43,847 nt of DNA from NCBI GenBank assembly GCA_024636215.1, contig JAGXHL010000048.1:1-43847 (forward strand), written 5' to 3'. Below are positions 28,101 to 35,065 of this stretch, piece by piece. Each line of letters opens with the position of its first letter. The stretch's first letter is position 1. Origin of the DNA: Deltaproteobacteria bacterium (GTDB lineage Bacteria > Desulfobacterota > Desulfuromonadia > Desulfuromonadales > BM103). The position numbers and the translations under genes are program-made. Under the pieces are notes generated by a model. It saw only the letters and a program-made list of their open reading frames with translations. It had not been told where the DNA came from and ran no database searches.

Positions 28101-28793
28101 CTATTCTTTGAAACGATAGCCTACACCACGCACGGTTTCGATATATTCGCCGCAGGTGCCAAGTTTTTTTCTTAAGCCGACGATCTGAACATCGACGGCG
28201 CGGTCGGTGACGGCATAACCTTCGCCATGAACGGCATCGACAATTTGTGTGCGATTAAAAACCCAGCCGGGACGCGAGGCGAGCAGGGTCAGAATTTTAA
28301 ATTCGGTATGGGTCAGTTCAAGGTTCACATCGTTTGCGACAACCCGGTTGCGACCCGGATGGATATAGAGATCGTGGATTTTAATCGGTTCGTCGTGAAT
28401 CGAACGCTCTTCCCTCTTATTGTGTCGACGCAAAACAGCTTTGACCCGGGCTAACAGGACTTGCGGGCTGAACGGCTTGGAAATGTAGTCGTCCGCGCCT
28501 TGCTCCAGGCCTCTTACGATATCATGCTCTTCTCCCTTAGCGGTCAGCATGATAATCGGGAAATCCTTGGTGTCGGGTTCCTCGCGAAGTTTGCGGCATA
28601 CGACGTGACCGTCCATACCCGGCAGCATCAGGTCGAGAAGGATCAGGTCCGGGCGGATCTCTTTGGCCATTTTATAGCCACTTTCGCCTGTTGTCGCGCA
28701 TTCAACGCGAAAGCCGTTTTTAATCAGGTTGAAGTGGATCAGCGCCAGAATGTCCTCTTCATCTTCTATGACCAGTATTTTCTCTTTACCCAT
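28101..28793 (-). CDS. phoB: Phosphate regulon response regulator PhoB
   Basis: The 230-residue OmpR/PhoB-family regulator has a receiver domain with the phosphorylated aspartate in LILLDLMLPGMDG (D54), the acidic pair EDEED at the start and the conserved lysine in DDYISKPFSP. It ends with a winged-helix DNA-binding domain (ELTHTEFKILTLLASRPGWVFNRTQIVDAVHG, TDRAVDVQIVGLRKKLG, TVRGVGYRF). It is expected to bind the 11-bp-period repeats upstream of pstS, psiE and the Na/Pi carrier. The ATG at 28793 (MGKEKILV) has AGAGAG upstream and fits the family start; an upstream in-frame start at 28832 is unlikely. Confidence 0.93.
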   Translation of the reverse strand: MGKEKILVIEDEEDILALIHFNLIKNGFRVECATTGESGYKMAKEIRPDLILLDLMLPGMDGHVVCRKLREEPDTKDFPIIMLTAKGEEHDIVRGLEQGADDYISKPFSPQVLLARVKAVLRRHNKREERSIHDEPIKIHDLYIHPGRNRVVANDVNLELTHTEFKILTLLASRPGWVFNRTQIVDAVHGEGYAVTDRAVDVQIVGLRKKLGTCGEYIETVRGVGYRFKE

Positions 28794-29030
28794 AAAATGT
28801 CTCTCTGTTTTGAAGGTCGTTAGCCTCGACAACTACCGGTCAATTGTTAGGATCTGATTAAAGTACTAAAAATAAAGCTGCTTTTCATCGGCCAAATAAA
28901 AACACTATAGAAGTTCACGTGCCGTGTTTTTCAAAAAAATAACAAAGAACTTATCAATTGTTAACATCATTGTGGATAAATCGCAGTCATAATAAATAAT
29001 AAAAGTGACGATTCATGGAGAAATGAAAAA

Positions 29031-29276
29031 ATGAACCCAAAACTCTATAAAACGACCCAAAGCGTAAAGCTGGTTCAATGTGCCTGTCCAGATTATGACG
29101 ACAATAAACAGGTCTGCCTTGCATCGACCAGCTTGATGATCCCCAGTCGCATTCAGCAAATGAATTATTGTGCGACCGACGACTACGACAATTGCCCGAT
29201 TTATCTTTGTAAGGCGTTGAGGTCAAGTCGTCGCCAGGGTCTTGATCGTGACTCGTTGGTTGGTTGCGGCAAATAA
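29031..29276 (+). CDS. Small cysteine-rich protein (81 aa)
   Basis: An 81-residue soluble protein with seven cysteines arranged as CACP (about 18-21), VCL, NYC (near 46), NCP, LC and a final GCG. The pattern C-x-CP ... C ... YC-x-T-x2-Y-x2-CP-x-Y is reminiscent of small metal- or cluster-binding modules of anaerobic delta-proteobacteria, but I cannot name the family. GGAG lies ten bases before the ATG. It is divergent from phoB with 237 bp between them. No partner gene follows on the same strand. Confidence 0.65.
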   Translation: MNPKLYKTTQSVKLVQCACPDYDDNKQVCLASTSLMIPSRIQQMNYCATDDYDNCPIYLCKALRSSRRQGLDRDSLVGCGK

Positions 29277-29422
29277 CCATCTGAACGGCACGGTGAGGCA
29301 ATGACGCTATGAATAACGTTGATTATTATTCAGCACAATTTGAGAGTTATAAAAACCACTGAAAAGGTACCGCAGTAGTTGTCTTGCATGACTCAATTAC
29401 GAGGGGTGTGACGACCCGTTAT

Positions 29423-29980
29423 CTAAAGGATGCAAATGGCCATTCCGAGGCCAATGCCACCTCCCAGGAGAGCGCCAACCAGCACGTCCGTGGGATAATG
29501 CAAACCAAGAAAAACCCGAGATAAACCGATCATAAAGGCAATCGCCAGGTAGAGAGAACTGAGGCCCGGGGTGCCGATGAAAAGCGCGCCCCAGACAGCA
29601 AAGGCTGTCATCGTGTGACCGGAAGGAAAAGAGAATTTATCCGGTGGTGCCATCAGACATGTCAAGACACTCCATGACTCAAAAGGACGGGGGCGTCCGA
29701 TCAGGTTCTTGACGCACATGAAAAGCAGGATCGATAAACCAATTGCCAGGGTAACTGCTAATGCGACCAGGCGAAGATGGCCGTCATTGCATGCCAGCAG
29801 GAAGATCACTGTGCTGATGTAGAGGGGCCCGTCTCCCAAACGGCTGGCAACTTTAAAGATCAAGGTGATCCAGATGATACTGCGCAGGCGACAAAAACGC
29901 TCCATTAACACGACTTCAAAGGCCGTGATTTGGCTTGCGTAAGAGTGTGACAAATTTCTGAGTGATGTGGGGCTGTTCAT
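29423..29980 (-). CDS. PAP2-family membrane phosphatase
   Basis: The 185-residue integral membrane protein shows the three-part acid phosphatase signature of the PAP2 superfamily: KNLIGRPRP (K-x6-RP, near residue 89), PSGH (near 119) and SRVFLGLHYPTD (SR-x5-H-x3-D, near 160). Five or six membrane helices surround it. Members remove phosphate from phosphatidic acid, undecaprenyl or phosphatidylglycerol phosphate. Lying last in a likely operon after a GT4 glycosyltransferase, it could supply diacylglycerol as acceptor for glycolipid synthesis, but undecaprenyl pyrophosphate recycling is an equal option. Confidence 0.85.
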   Translation of the reverse strand: MNSPTSLRNLSHSYASQITAFEVVLMERFCRLRSIIWITLIFKVASRLGDGPLYISTVIFLLACNDGHLRLVALAVTLAIGLSILLFMCVKNLIGRPRPFESWSVLTCLMAPPDKFSFPSGHTMTAFAVWGALFIGTPGLSSLYLAIAFMIGLSRVFLGLHYPTDVLVGALLGGGIGLGMAICIL

Positions 29981-30079
29981 TACGGCACTCCCTGCTGAGC
30001 AAGCTTTAAATCAAATCTATCGACGGGCTTTCAGAGGCCGAGTCAAGAGCTGCTGGGTCTGTTTAAAGCCTGGTAATTA

Positions 30080-31267
30080 TCAGGCAACCGAACTGTCTGC
30101 CCTGGGTTCCCATGCTGGCTGTGGTTGGCTGGTGCGGGTCAACTTTAGATATTGATTACGCATGCCGCCCATGATTTGCTCCCATGTGCAACCCTCGGCA
30201 TAAGCCCGAGCCTGTCGTCCCATCTGCTTAAGAAGCTCACGGTTGTTGACCATCTCCCTGATTGCACTAGCCAGAGCCTCTGCGGTTATGTCATTGACCA
30301 GCAGCCCGGTGTGAGACTCCCGGACAATATCCTTTGGACCCTGCACATTATATGCAACCACGGGCAAGCCTGATGCCATCGCTTCGAGAACAACATTGCC
30401 AAAGGTCTCGCTGAGTGAAGGGAAAACAAACAGGTCACTCGAGGCATATATTTTCGCTAACTCTTCGCCGTAACGATAGCCAGTGAAAATGGTCCTCGGA
30501 AGGTTCATTCTTTCCAGCCGGGCCCGTAAGGGGCCATCACCAACGAAAAGCAAATGACAGCCGTCGTGGTCACTGAGCTCTCGCCATGCATCAACCAGCA
30601 TCTCAAGATTCTTTTCGTTGGCAATCCGGCCGGTATAGGTCATCACAGTATCGTCGGGCCCGATGCCGAGGGCTCTGCGCAGCTCAAGATCGCGTTTGCC
30701 TGGATTGAACCGGTGATTATCGACACCGCGGCTCCAGATGCCAACGTTATGGAAGCCTTTGTCTTCAAGAAGATCCCGGCTGGAGGGCGAAGGGCAGAAG
30801 GTCGCCAGGGTGCTGTTATGAAACCAGCGCAGATAGCGCCAACTGGTGGGCTCAAGGAACCGAGCATGATAGGTCTGCAAATACTGCGGGAAATTGGTGT
30901 GGTATGAGCTGACCGCCGGCAGCTTCAGACGTTTGGCAGCTCGCAAAGCGGCCCAGCCCAGCGGCCCCTCTGTTGCAATGTGGACAAGATCCGGGCAAAA
31001 GCTCTTCAGGCTACTTTCTACCATGCCGACGGTGACCACCGGCAGAACGACCTCTTTGTAGAAGGGTAAAGCGATAGAGTGCCACTCGTTCTTCTCCACT
31101 TGGCAAGGGAGTTGTGCCGAGTTCGCATTGTAGCTGGGAATCAGGAGTTGCACTCTATCTCCCTGCTCCGAGCAGTAGCGAACAAGACGGTCGAGAGTTC
31201 TGGACACGCCGTTGACTTGCGGAAAGTATGTCTCTGAGACAAGGCTGATGCGCAAATTTCTGGTCAC
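30080..31267 (-). CDS. GT4 glycosyltransferase, MgtA/SQD2-like
   Basis: The 395-residue GT-B retaining glycosyltransferase begins with the acceptor-domain segment SLVSETYFPQVNGVSRTLDRLV. It has the donor-binding YTGRIANEKNLEMLVDAW and the E-x7-E motif in PSLSETFGNVVLEAMASGLPVVA. The beginning resembles GDP-mannose-dependent alpha-mannosyltransferases (MgtA/PimB type) and sulfoquinovosyl/glucuronosyl-diacylglycerol synthases, which make membrane glycolipids. The gene starts 14 bp after the receiver-kinase gene and lies between pho genes, so replacement of phospholipids by glycolipids in phosphate shortage is a reasonable guess. No Pho-box pair was found directly upstream of this operon. Confidence 0.85.
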   Translation of the reverse strand: MTRNLRISLVSETYFPQVNGVSRTLDRLVRYCSEQGDRVQLLIPSYNANSAQLPCQVEKNEWHSIALPFYKEVVLPVVTVGMVESSLKSFCPDLVHIATEGPLGWAALRAAKRLKLPAVSSYHTNFPQYLQTYHARFLEPTSWRYLRWFHNSTLATFCPSPSSRDLLEDKGFHNVGIWSRGVDNHRFNPGKRDLELRRALGIGPDDTVMTYTGRIANEKNLEMLVDAWRELSDHDGCHLLFVGDGPLRARLERMNLPRTIFTGYRYGEELAKIYASSDLFVFPSLSETFGNVVLEAMASGLPVVAYNVQGPKDIVRESHTGLLVNDITAEALASAIREMVNNRELLKQMGRQARAYAEGCTWEQIMGGMRNQYLKLTRTSQPQPAWEPRADSSVA

Positions 31268-31281
31268 TGTCGCCTCGATCT

Positions 31282-32424
31282 TCAGTTCGATGAAGGGCCG
31301 GCAGGCAAGCTGACGCGGAAGGCGCAGCCTTGGCCGGGGCTGTTCTCAAGAGTGACGTCTCCGCCCATCGCTTTAGCCAAAACCCGCACAGCATGCAGAC
31401 CGAGACCGTTACCTGGAGGGTTTTCGGCCGCATTCCTGGTGCGGTAATAGGGTTCAAAAATTCTGTCTTCTTCATCAAAAGGAATGCCCGGCCCCAAATC
31501 GGCCACAACCAGTTCCAGGCGGTCTTCGACCAAACGACAGCTCAGGGTAACGGCTTGTCCGGCAGAACCGTACTTAATACTATTGTCGACCAATGACGAG
31601 AGGATGATTTTTGTGGCCAGTCGATTGAGTTTGACCGTGGGTTGTTTTTCAGCAATCAGATAGCGTAACTGTACGGCTCTCTCCCGGGCCGGTGTCTGGT
31701 AGAGCTCTATAATTTCAATGACCAGCTGCTCAATCGGGAAAAACGCGTATTCCAGAGACGCCTGGCCATCTTCTAACTGACGGATCAGTAGTACTTCTTC
31801 AGCAAGGTTCTGCAAATAGTTTGAACTCCGGTAGATCGCATCCATGCATCTTTCTGAGTGTCTGCTTTCAGGGTCTTTATGCAGAAGCTCAGTGTATCCG
31901 TTAAGAATCAGCAACTGGTTACGTAGTTCATGAAACAGCAGATGGTTCAGATCCAGGGATTGACTTTCTCTGTTGACCAGCGCCTTAACCCGGCTTTGCA
32001 GGGCTTTGGCCTGCTGATGACGGCGCATCAGAGTGCCTGCGAGCAGAAGGACTTCGCGAATTGAATAGGGCTTCGGCAGAAATAGGTCGGCGCCGATTTC
32101 CAAGCCTCGATATTTGTCGTTTGGTGCGTTCAAGGCCGTCAGCATGATGACAGGTGTGCTTGCAACATCAGGGGACGGGTGCTGACGCAGCAGGCGACAG
32201 ACCTCCCAGCCATCAAGATCGGGCAGCATGATGTCGAGCAGGATCAGGTCCGGCTGTTCACTGCCAATCAGGCGGCATGCCGTCAGGCCGTCTTCTGCCT
32301 TGAAGACGTTAAGCCCCGCTTTGAGTAGAGAGTGCTCCAGAGGCGCAAGAATTTCCGGTTCGTCTTCTACGACAAGGACTTTGCCGGTCTGCGCATTGAG
32401 TGCGACTGAAGCTGGTTGATCCAT
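31282..32424 (-). CDS. Receiver-histidine kinase hybrid
   Basis: The 380-residue soluble signalling protein has an N-terminal receiver domain, with the phospho-acceptor in LILLDIMLPDLDGWEV, T in VIMLTAL and K in LFLPKPYS. A histidine kinase core follows, with the likely phosphorylated His in LLFHELRNQLLILNGY and the N, G1 and G2 boxes SLVDNSIKYGS, VADLGPGIPF and GNGLGLHAVRV. This receiver-first order is typical of kinases fed by another regulator rather than by a membrane signal. The ATG at 32424 is chosen because AAGGAT lies seven bases before it; the frame is open further but without ribosome-binding sites, and overlaps the 38-residue gene. The GT4 and PAP2 genes follow. Confidence 0.8.
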   Translation of the reverse strand: MDQPASVALNAQTGKVLVVEDEPEILAPLEHSLLKAGLNVFKAEDGLTACRLIGSEQPDLILLDIMLPDLDGWEVCRLLRQHPSPDVASTPVIMLTALNAPNDKYRGLEIGADLFLPKPYSIREVLLLAGTLMRRHQQAKALQSRVKALVNRESQSLDLNHLLFHELRNQLLILNGYTELLHKDPESRHSERCMDAIYRSSNYLQNLAEEVLLIRQLEDGQASLEYAFFPIEQLVIEIIELYQTPARERAVQLRYLIAEKQPTVKLNRLATKIILSSLVDNSIKYGSAGQAVTLSCRLVEDRLELVVADLGPGIPFDEEDRIFEPYYRTRNAAENPPGNGLGLHAVRVLAKAMGGDVTLENSPGQGCAFRVSLPAGPSSN

Positions 32425-32470
32425 TGCAACATCCTTGGCGAGATAATGCTCTTCTCTTTTCAGCGCTGGA

Positions 32471-32587
32471 TTAGCCATTTCGGTAGGATTCAATGAGCTT
32501 TTGCGCGCTGCGGCAGGTGCAGCGGTAATTGATAACACCGAAACCGATGAAGCATATTGAGAGGAAAGCTAGTGTCAGGTAATACAT
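32471..32587 (-). CDS. 38-residue single-span membrane peptide
   Basis: A short frame beginning MYYLTLAFLSICFIGFG has AAGGAGG seven bases before its ATG, the best ribosome-binding site in the neighbourhood. It encodes one hydrophobic helix (about residues 2-20) followed by a basic tail with three cysteines, two of them as CTC. It sits 46 bp before the receiver-kinase start and reads in the same direction, so it is probably the first gene of that operon. It may be a membrane anchor or modulator of the soluble kinase (inference). Confidence 0.65.
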   Translation of the reverse strand: MYYLTLAFLSICFIGFGVINYRCTCRSAQKLIESYRNG

Positions 32588-32908
32588 CCAAACCTCCTTG
32601 ACTATAAATTATTGTCAGCTTCACTGTGCCCGAAGATCATCAAGGTTCTATTAGGGGTTTTTTCTGATTGTGTTAGCAGGCAAGTTTTTTGACTGGTGGT
32701 GAGAAGCCGAAAACTCTGTCTTTTGCTGAAATGAATTTGTGCCCATCCTGAAACTCCGGATGGGCAGGGTGCAGTTTCGATCTGGAAACGAGCCATTTTT
32801 CGCAAGGTCAAGGAAATCAAGGTTTTGAGCGGAGGCGTAGTGCTTTACGCCGCACAGGACACTGATATGGCCTGCTCCAAAAGTGGAAATGTGTTTTTTA
32901 TTGAAGGG

Positions 32909-32936
32909 TTAACCTTCCATTAACTGTGAGCTAACG
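32909..32936 (+). promoter_or_regulatory. Triple Pho-box-like repeat before psiE
   Basis: Three hexamers TTAACC, TTAACT and CTAACG start at 32909, 32920 and 32931, an exact 11-bp period. This is the longest of the four sites found. As transcription should begin some 20 bp after the box, the psiE start at 33040 is favoured over the in-frame ATG at 32947. The rest of the 452-bp gap from 32588 holds only a GCCCATCC/GGATGGGC hairpin (32741-32765) without a T tract. Confidence 0.7.
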
Positions 32937-33039
32937 TGAGAGGTTGATGGTTCAGAAAATTCATATTCCTGGTGTTGTCGAATCGTTTACGTCTGACTTG
33001 ACTTGCGATCGACACACCGGACAAGCCAAGGGGATAAAA

Positions 33040-33495
33040 ATGCACAAAGATATAATCAAAGATATTACGGGAGTTTGTTTAGAAACCCTCTGCCGGGCTC
33101 TTCTCAGTCTGCTTCTGGCCGTGATTCTGGCGGCAATGGCCTATGGTGTGGCGCGCACTGCATTTGATCTGTTTGCCGCCAGTGGCCACATGCTATCCGG
33201 TTCCGGATTGCACGAGGCATTGAAGCAGTTGGTTGTGAATGTGCTGATGGTGCTGGCCGTGGTTGAACTTTTTCGTACCGTCAAGGCTTACTTCACTGAA
33301 GGCCGGGTCAAGGTCACCTACATTATCGATACCGTGCTGGTCGTCGTGATCACCGAGATTATGGGCTTCTGGTACCGGGAGGTTGAAGTTGAGAGAGTCG
33401 GCCTGGCGATTGCTCTGGTCGTGGCTTTGATGGGTGTGCGAATCATGGCGATTCGGTTTTCGCCCAAGCGGCGCGAATTGATGGATGGGCTTTGA
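33040..33495 (+). CDS. psiE: Phosphate-starvation-inducible PsiE family protein
   Basis: The 151-residue inner-membrane protein has four hydrophobic helices (about 21-42, 65-88, 98-113 and 124-140) and the PsiE-like core LHEALKQLVVNVLMVLAVVELFRTVKAYF ... VVVITEIMGFW. In E. coli psiE is induced by PhoB; its biochemical role is unknown. AAGGGGATAAAA precedes the ATG at 33040. The triple PhoB-type repeat ends 104 bp upstream. It is a single-gene transcript. Confidence 0.85.
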   Translation: MHKDIIKDITGVCLETLCRALLSLLLAVILAAMAYGVARTAFDLFAASGHMLSGSGLHEALKQLVVNVLMVLAVVELFRTVKAYFTEGRVKVTYIIDTVLVVVITEIMGFWYREVEVERVGLAIALVVALMGVRIMAIRFSPKRRELMDGL

Positions 33496-33524
33496 GGTCC
33501 CCCTTGAACCATCTGTCAGTTTCG

Positions 33525-33545
33525 GCAGCTTGTCGGACTATTCAT
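33525..33545. repeat. Solo terminal-repeat-like sequence of the palindromic element
   Basis: GCAGCTTGTCGGACTATTCAT closely matches the outer end of the 169-bp element (GCAGGCTGTCGGACGATTCAT; three mismatches). No internal part of the element follows, so it may be a remnant left after loss, or chance. It lies in the 338-bp gap after psiE, which otherwise holds only the TRAP-gene terminator at 33579-33615 and no gene. Confidence 0.35.
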
Positions 33546-33578
33546 TTAGTGTCCCGGGTTTTCGCAGAAAGTCTGACA

Positions 33579-33615
33579 TAAAAAAGCCCCACAGCCAGGA
33601 GGGGGACTGTGGGGC
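33579..33615 (-). terminator. Terminator downstream of the TRAP binding-protein gene
   Basis: The stem GCCCCACAG/CTGTGGGGC (33586-33594 with 33607-33615) is followed on the minus strand by six T. It lies about 220 bp beyond the stop of the dctP-like gene. It may also stop psiE transcripts coming from the other side. Confidence 0.75.
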
Positions 33616-33833
33616 AAGGGTTCTATGGGTTTTTCCTTAGGAGCTAGAACATGAAGAAGCATGCTCTGTGGTTGATATATTACCGATTTGGTCAGACATG
33701 TCAAGAAAAAAGTCAGCAATAAAATTAGGTCACATCAGCCGCCGGTTTTCCTTTTCAGAGTCTATGCGATACAAAATGGCCTGCCAGGGATCAAGGCAAG
33801 CCATTTCATGTCTGATAGGGATGACTTCGGTGC

Positions 33834-34883
33834 TTATTTTGCGAGTTCAGCGCGCACCTGCTTGAGGTAACTTGCGCCGATTTTTTCACCCCACTTGGCA
33901 TACACTGGTTTAGCCAATTCGATTAAGCGAGCCTGTTCCTCTAAAGAAAGAGTATAGAATGAGACGCCGTCTTCTTTTGCCGCCTCAATCTGATCAGCCT
34001 GTTGTTTCCGAGTCAGAGAACGAGCGATAGCACTTTCTTCTGCAATGGTATCGAGGAGAATTGTGCGCAGGTCTTGCGGTAATTTATCTAACCAACGCGT
34101 GTTTGTCAGGTGAATGTAGAGTCCCTGGGCGTAGTCGAGTTGGGTGTAATGCTTGGCGACGTTGAATTTGCCGCTGATGTTGCAGACGATAGGCGTATGG
34201 TCGAGTCCGGTAATGACTCCGGTTTGCAATGCCTGAGGGACATCAGGCCATGGCATAACAGTGAACTTGAGTCCCCAGGCTTTATAGAAATCTATGTTGA
34301 CCGGAGCTTCAGCAATACGAAAATTAATGGTTTTTGCACTTTCAAGGGTTTTGACAGGGATATTTGTTGCCCAACCATATGAGCCATAGCCGGTGATGTC
34401 GGTAACGACAATATTCTGATCCAGTGCAGCCTCCTGGAATGGCTTCCAGAGCTCTGGAGTATCACGAAACTGATCCAGCTTTTCAAAGGTGTCAATAACA
34501 TAGGGAAGATTGACGATGCCGAGAGTGTCGGCAACATTTGCTGCGGCGACCGAGGAGCTCATCATGCCGTGAATTGCGCCCATCTTCAATTTGCGAATCA
34601 CGTCCTTTTCACCACCCAATAGAGAAAGCGGCCGGAAGTCAACATAGAGACGACCCTCACTTTTCTCCCAGACTTTGTCGCGAATCCGGTAGCCGACCCC
34701 GACCCCCTCAATAGCAGGATGTCCGACACATGACAGCAGGTAGGTATACTCTGCCCCGCTCGGATCGAACGAGGGTTTCCATTTTGCGGTTGGATCATTG
34801 GCCTGGGCGGCAAAGGACGAAGTATCGGCTAAAGGCGACAGTGTAAAAATGAGTGCAAGGAACAAAAACTTAAAAACAGGCAT
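33834..34883 (-). CDS. TRAP transporter substrate-binding protein, DctP family
   Basis: The 349-residue periplasmic protein has a signal peptide (MPVFKFLFLALIFTLSPL, cleavage near FAAQA, residue 27). DctP-family features follow: GYRIRDKVWEKSEGRLYVDFRP, LKMGAIHGMMSSS, the conserved arginine region NFRIAEAPVNIDFYKAWGLKFTVMPWPDVPQALQTGVITGLDH, and LSLEEQARLIELAKPVYAKW at the end. It would capture an organic acid or similar small ligand. The ATG at 34883 has a perfect AAGGAGG upstream; the open frame before it is not coding. No DctQ or DctM membrane gene is nearby, so the binding protein is an orphan here. Confidence 0.85.
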   Translation of the reverse strand: MPVFKFLFLALIFTLSPLADTSSFAAQANDPTAKWKPSFDPSGAEYTYLLSCVGHPAIEGVGVGYRIRDKVWEKSEGRLYVDFRPLSLLGGEKDVIRKLKMGAIHGMMSSSVAAANVADTLGIVNLPYVIDTFEKLDQFRDTPELWKPFQEAALDQNIVVTDITGYGSYGWATNIPVKTLESAKTINFRIAEAPVNIDFYKAWGLKFTVMPWPDVPQALQTGVITGLDHTPIVCNISGKFNVAKHYTQLDYAQGLYIHLTNTRWLDKLPQDLRTILLDTIAEESAIARSLTRKQQADQIEAAKEDGVSFYTLSLEEQARLIELAKPVYAKWGEKIGASYLKQVRAELAK

Positions 34884-34988
34884 CGAAAACCTCCTTATGC
34901 GGAAATAACATTTTAAAAGTGAGCTGATGTTAACGCAAGCATGTGAAAAAGACAATAAAAGAGGTGTATACATAAATGAGCTGTACAA

Positions 34989-35014
34989 AAGGCCACCGGG
35001 GATCCGGTGGCCTT
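34989..35014 (-). terminator. Terminator of the Na/Pi cotransporter gene
   Basis: AAGGCCACCGG and its complement form an 11-bp stem around a 4-nt loop, followed on the minus strand by TTG after the closing TT. It is 52 bp past the stop of the cotransporter gene at 35066. Confidence 0.7.
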
Positions 35015-35065
35015 AATTTGTGGAATAAGGAGCTTCTGGTAAATTTTTGACTGTTTGTACTGAAA

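Noticed and set aside
28840..28860. Possible Pho box upstream of phoB
   Set aside because: A single CCTAACA is present (reverse strand) but no second half-site at 11 bp; the next CTAAC is 27 bp away, not a multiple of 11.
32660..32685. Possible Pho box upstream of the 38-residue gene and receiver-kinase
   Set aside because: Only one GCTAACA half-site; the sequence 11 bp on is CAGAAAA-like and does not match.
32741..32765. GCCCATCC/GGATGGGC hairpin as a terminator
   Set aside because: No T tract follows on either strand and no gene ends nearby.
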